The position numbers were made by a program, and so were the translations under genes. From Candidatus Fermentibacteraceae bacterium (GTDB lineage Bacteria; Fermentibacterota; Fermentibacteria; Fermentibacterales; JCC-6), in assembly GCA_021162285.1 (NCBI GenBank), contig JAGGYZ010000142.1, positions 1 through 6,618 of the forward strand: a DNA stretch of 6,618 bases. Direction: 5' to 3'. The notes beneath the pieces are model-generated. The model did no database searches. It had not been told where the DNA came from and worked only from the letters and a program-made list of their open reading frames with translations. Below, piece by piece: positions 5,540-6,618 of this stretch. The first letter of the stretch is position 1; each line of letters begins with the position of its first letter.

Positions 5540-5566
5540 ACTATAGACATTCCGGCTCGATGTCAA
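5540..5566 (-). promoter_or_regulatory. Likely promoter of the NifX-like gene
   Basis: On the minus strand, a perfect TTGACA (5566-5561) and TATAGT (5545-5540, five of six) are separated by a 15-nt spacer, shorter than the ideal 17. Transcription would begin near 5533, downstream of the ATG at 5550. That argues for the translation start at 5466 and a leader of about 65 nt. Confidence 0.45.
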
Positions 5567-5598
5567 GTAACCGAGTGGTACAGAAACCGGTAAGTGGC

Positions 5599-5604
5599 TA
5601 TAAT
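5599..5604 (+). promoter_or_regulatory. -10 box of the metalloprotease gene promoter
   Basis: TATAAT is a perfect -10 box. The matching -35 region is weak (GGTACA at 5577-5582 with a 16-nt spacer, three of six matches), so an activator may be needed. Transcription would start near 5611, with a leader of about 47 nt before GTG 5658. Confidence 0.45.
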
Positions 5605-5643
5605 CCATCAGGTTTTAGTGTTTACAGGTACAAGTTAAGAACA

Positions 5644-5650
5644 GAGGAGG
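5644..5650 (+). promoter_or_regulatory. Ribosome binding site deciding the metalloprotease start
   Basis: GAGGAGG lies 7 nt before GTG 5658. This strong site, together with the signal peptide that begins at that codon, fixes the start although it is not ATG. Confidence 0.75.
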
Positions 5651-5657
5651 ATACCAG

Positions 5658-6618
5658 GTGTTTTTAAGGAATGCTACGGGTCTGTTGACCCTTGTTCTGG
5701 TTTTGTTTGCAGGTTCAGCAGCAGCGGGAATTCATGATGTCCAGATTCCAGACCCAGGCGAAGTGGGGCAGGATGTGTATCTGGAACACCCCGGTGTTCC
5801 ACTTTCACCACCTGCAAATCCTGAAGTGGGAGACTCCTGGACATGGTGGCTGTGGACATGGCAGCCCATGCCTCCCCATTTTGAACAGAAGGTATGTACT
5901 GTCCGCGGTAAAAGTGACAGAGGCTATGTAGTGGTTGAAGACAGTGAGTGGATGGTAACCATTGATCAGGCTGATGTTGATTCAATACTGGAACACTGGA
6001 ACAATTCCAGTATAGGGTCATACCCGGATATGGGTATCTACGAGCTTGACAGTTTATGCTTCGGCGACCCGCCCGATGAGTTGGACAACGATCCCCGTAT
6101 TTACCTCATGTGGTACAATTTTCAGATCAGTGCCGACGGGTTCTTTTTCTTCTTTGATGAATATCCTGATGGTACGTATCCGGAATACCACAGCAACGAA
6201 TGTGAAGTACTCTATCTGAATACTACCAGTTCAGGAGGGCCTTCCGGTAACTATATGCACGCTGTTATGGCTCATGAGTTTCAGCATCTGATCCACTGGA
6301 AGTATGATGATGACGAGGTTTCATGGGTCAACGAGGGGCTCAGCGAGCTGGCAATGTGGTTCTATGGAAATCCCGATAATATTACCTCCTTCAACAGCAA
6401 TCCCGACAACGATTTAACCGTATGGGACGGTGCGTGGGCTGATTACATACAGACCTACCTGTGGACTCTGTATTTCTTCGAACAGTACGGTGGGAACCCG
6501 GCTGTTTACGCTCTGGTGCACGAGCCTGCTAATTCCATGGCCGGGTATGATGTCATTCTTGATCAGTTTGGATACTCCCAGAACACACAGGATGTATTCA
6601 CCGACTGGACAGTGGCGA
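5658..6618 (+). CDS. Secreted zinc metalloprotease, M30 (hyicolysin)-like, 3' end outside window
   Basis: The frame opens at GTG 5658 and is still open at the window end (320 residues visible). Residues 1-23 form a signal peptide: R4, hydrophobic LLTLVLVLFA at 9-18, and cleavage after AAA (21-23), so the mature protein is exported. The mature N-terminus is proline-rich and has five Trp in eight residues (61-68). The catalytic core is seen as HEFQH at 206-210, the HExxH zinc motif with Glu207 as the general base, followed by WVNEGLSELA at 223-232, where E226 (or E230) would be the third zinc ligand. The preceding DPRIYLMWYN (145-154) and SNECEVLYL (179-187) are typical of M30-like secreted proteases. 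It probably digests extracellular protein. A C-terminal secretion or adhesion domain could follow beyond the window. The subfamily call is from memory of motifs and less sure than the metalloprotease call. Confidence 0.85.
   Translation, partial: MFLRNATGLLTLVLVLFAGSAAAGIHDVQIPDPGEVGQDVYLEHPGVPLSPPANPEVGDSWTWWLWTWQPMPPHFEQKVCTVRGKSDRGYVVVEDSEWMVTIDQADVDSILEHWNNSSIGSYPDMGIYELDSLCFGDPPDELDNDPRIYLMWYNFQISADGFFFFFDEYPDGTYPEYHSNECEVLYLNTTSSGGPSGNYMHAVMAHEFQHLIHWKYDDDEVSWVNEGLSELAMWFYGNPDNITSFNSNPDNDLTVWDGAWADYIQTYLWTLYFFEQYGGNPAVYALVHEPANSMAGYDVILDQFGYSQNTQDVFTDWTVA

Noticed and set aside
5674..6021. Minus-strand open frame of 115 codons opposite the protease gene
   Set aside because: The plus strand has a signal peptide, strong ribosome binding site and HExxH protease motifs. 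The minus frame shows no family resemblance.

Overview
The window is a bacterial chromosome segment of roughly balanced G+C. Four regions lie left to right: the distal part of a [NiFe]-hydrogenase maturation operon, a repeat-rich non-coding block, a stand-alone AAA ATPase gene, and a divergent pair of unrelated genes. The organism cannot be fixed from the sequence. The hyp genes point to an anaerobe or facultative anaerobe that makes a nickel-iron hydrogenase. The secreted M30-like metalloprotease, the AAA_14/DUF4143 ATPase and the NifX-like protein together would fit a FCB-type or candidate-phylum bacterium (for example Fermentibacterota-like) or a spirochaete. That placement is low-confidence inference.

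Positions 2-3160 (+) hold hypD (start cut off by the window edge), hypE, hypA and hypB. They are packed with junctions of a few bases: a 5-nt gap (or 4-nt overlap) at hypD/hypE, TGATG at hypE/hypA and TAATG at hypA/hypB. HypD and HypE belong to the pathway that builds the Fe(CN)2CO part of the active site. HypA and HypB deliver nickel. HypB is notable for carrying both an N-terminal CxxCGC nickel motif and a tail with 23 histidines in 70 residues. No hydrogenase structural gene, hypC or hypF is visible; they may lie upstream.

Positions 3161-3673 contain no credible gene but are highly structured. They hold a perfect 18-bp palindrome, a 23-bp inverted repeat pair (20/23 matching), a strong multi-part hairpin, and a 13-bp inverted repeat just before a good sigma-70-type promoter. 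That promoter drives an AAA_14/DUF4143 ATPase (3674-4834). A diverged direct copy of one repeat arm follows immediately after the ATPase stop (4850-4890), so the ATPase gene lies between related repeats. The simplest reading is that a foldback or MITE-like module, possibly with the ATPase as cargo, was inserted downstream of hypB. This is the main novelty candidate of the window.

Positions 5035-5466 (-) encode a small NifX/NifB-C-terminal-like (iron-molybdenum cofactor binding family) protein, convergent with the ATPase. Divergent from it, a secreted zinc metalloprotease of M30 (hyicolysin-like) type starts at 5658 (+) and runs off the window. The short space between the two carries a promoter for each direction.
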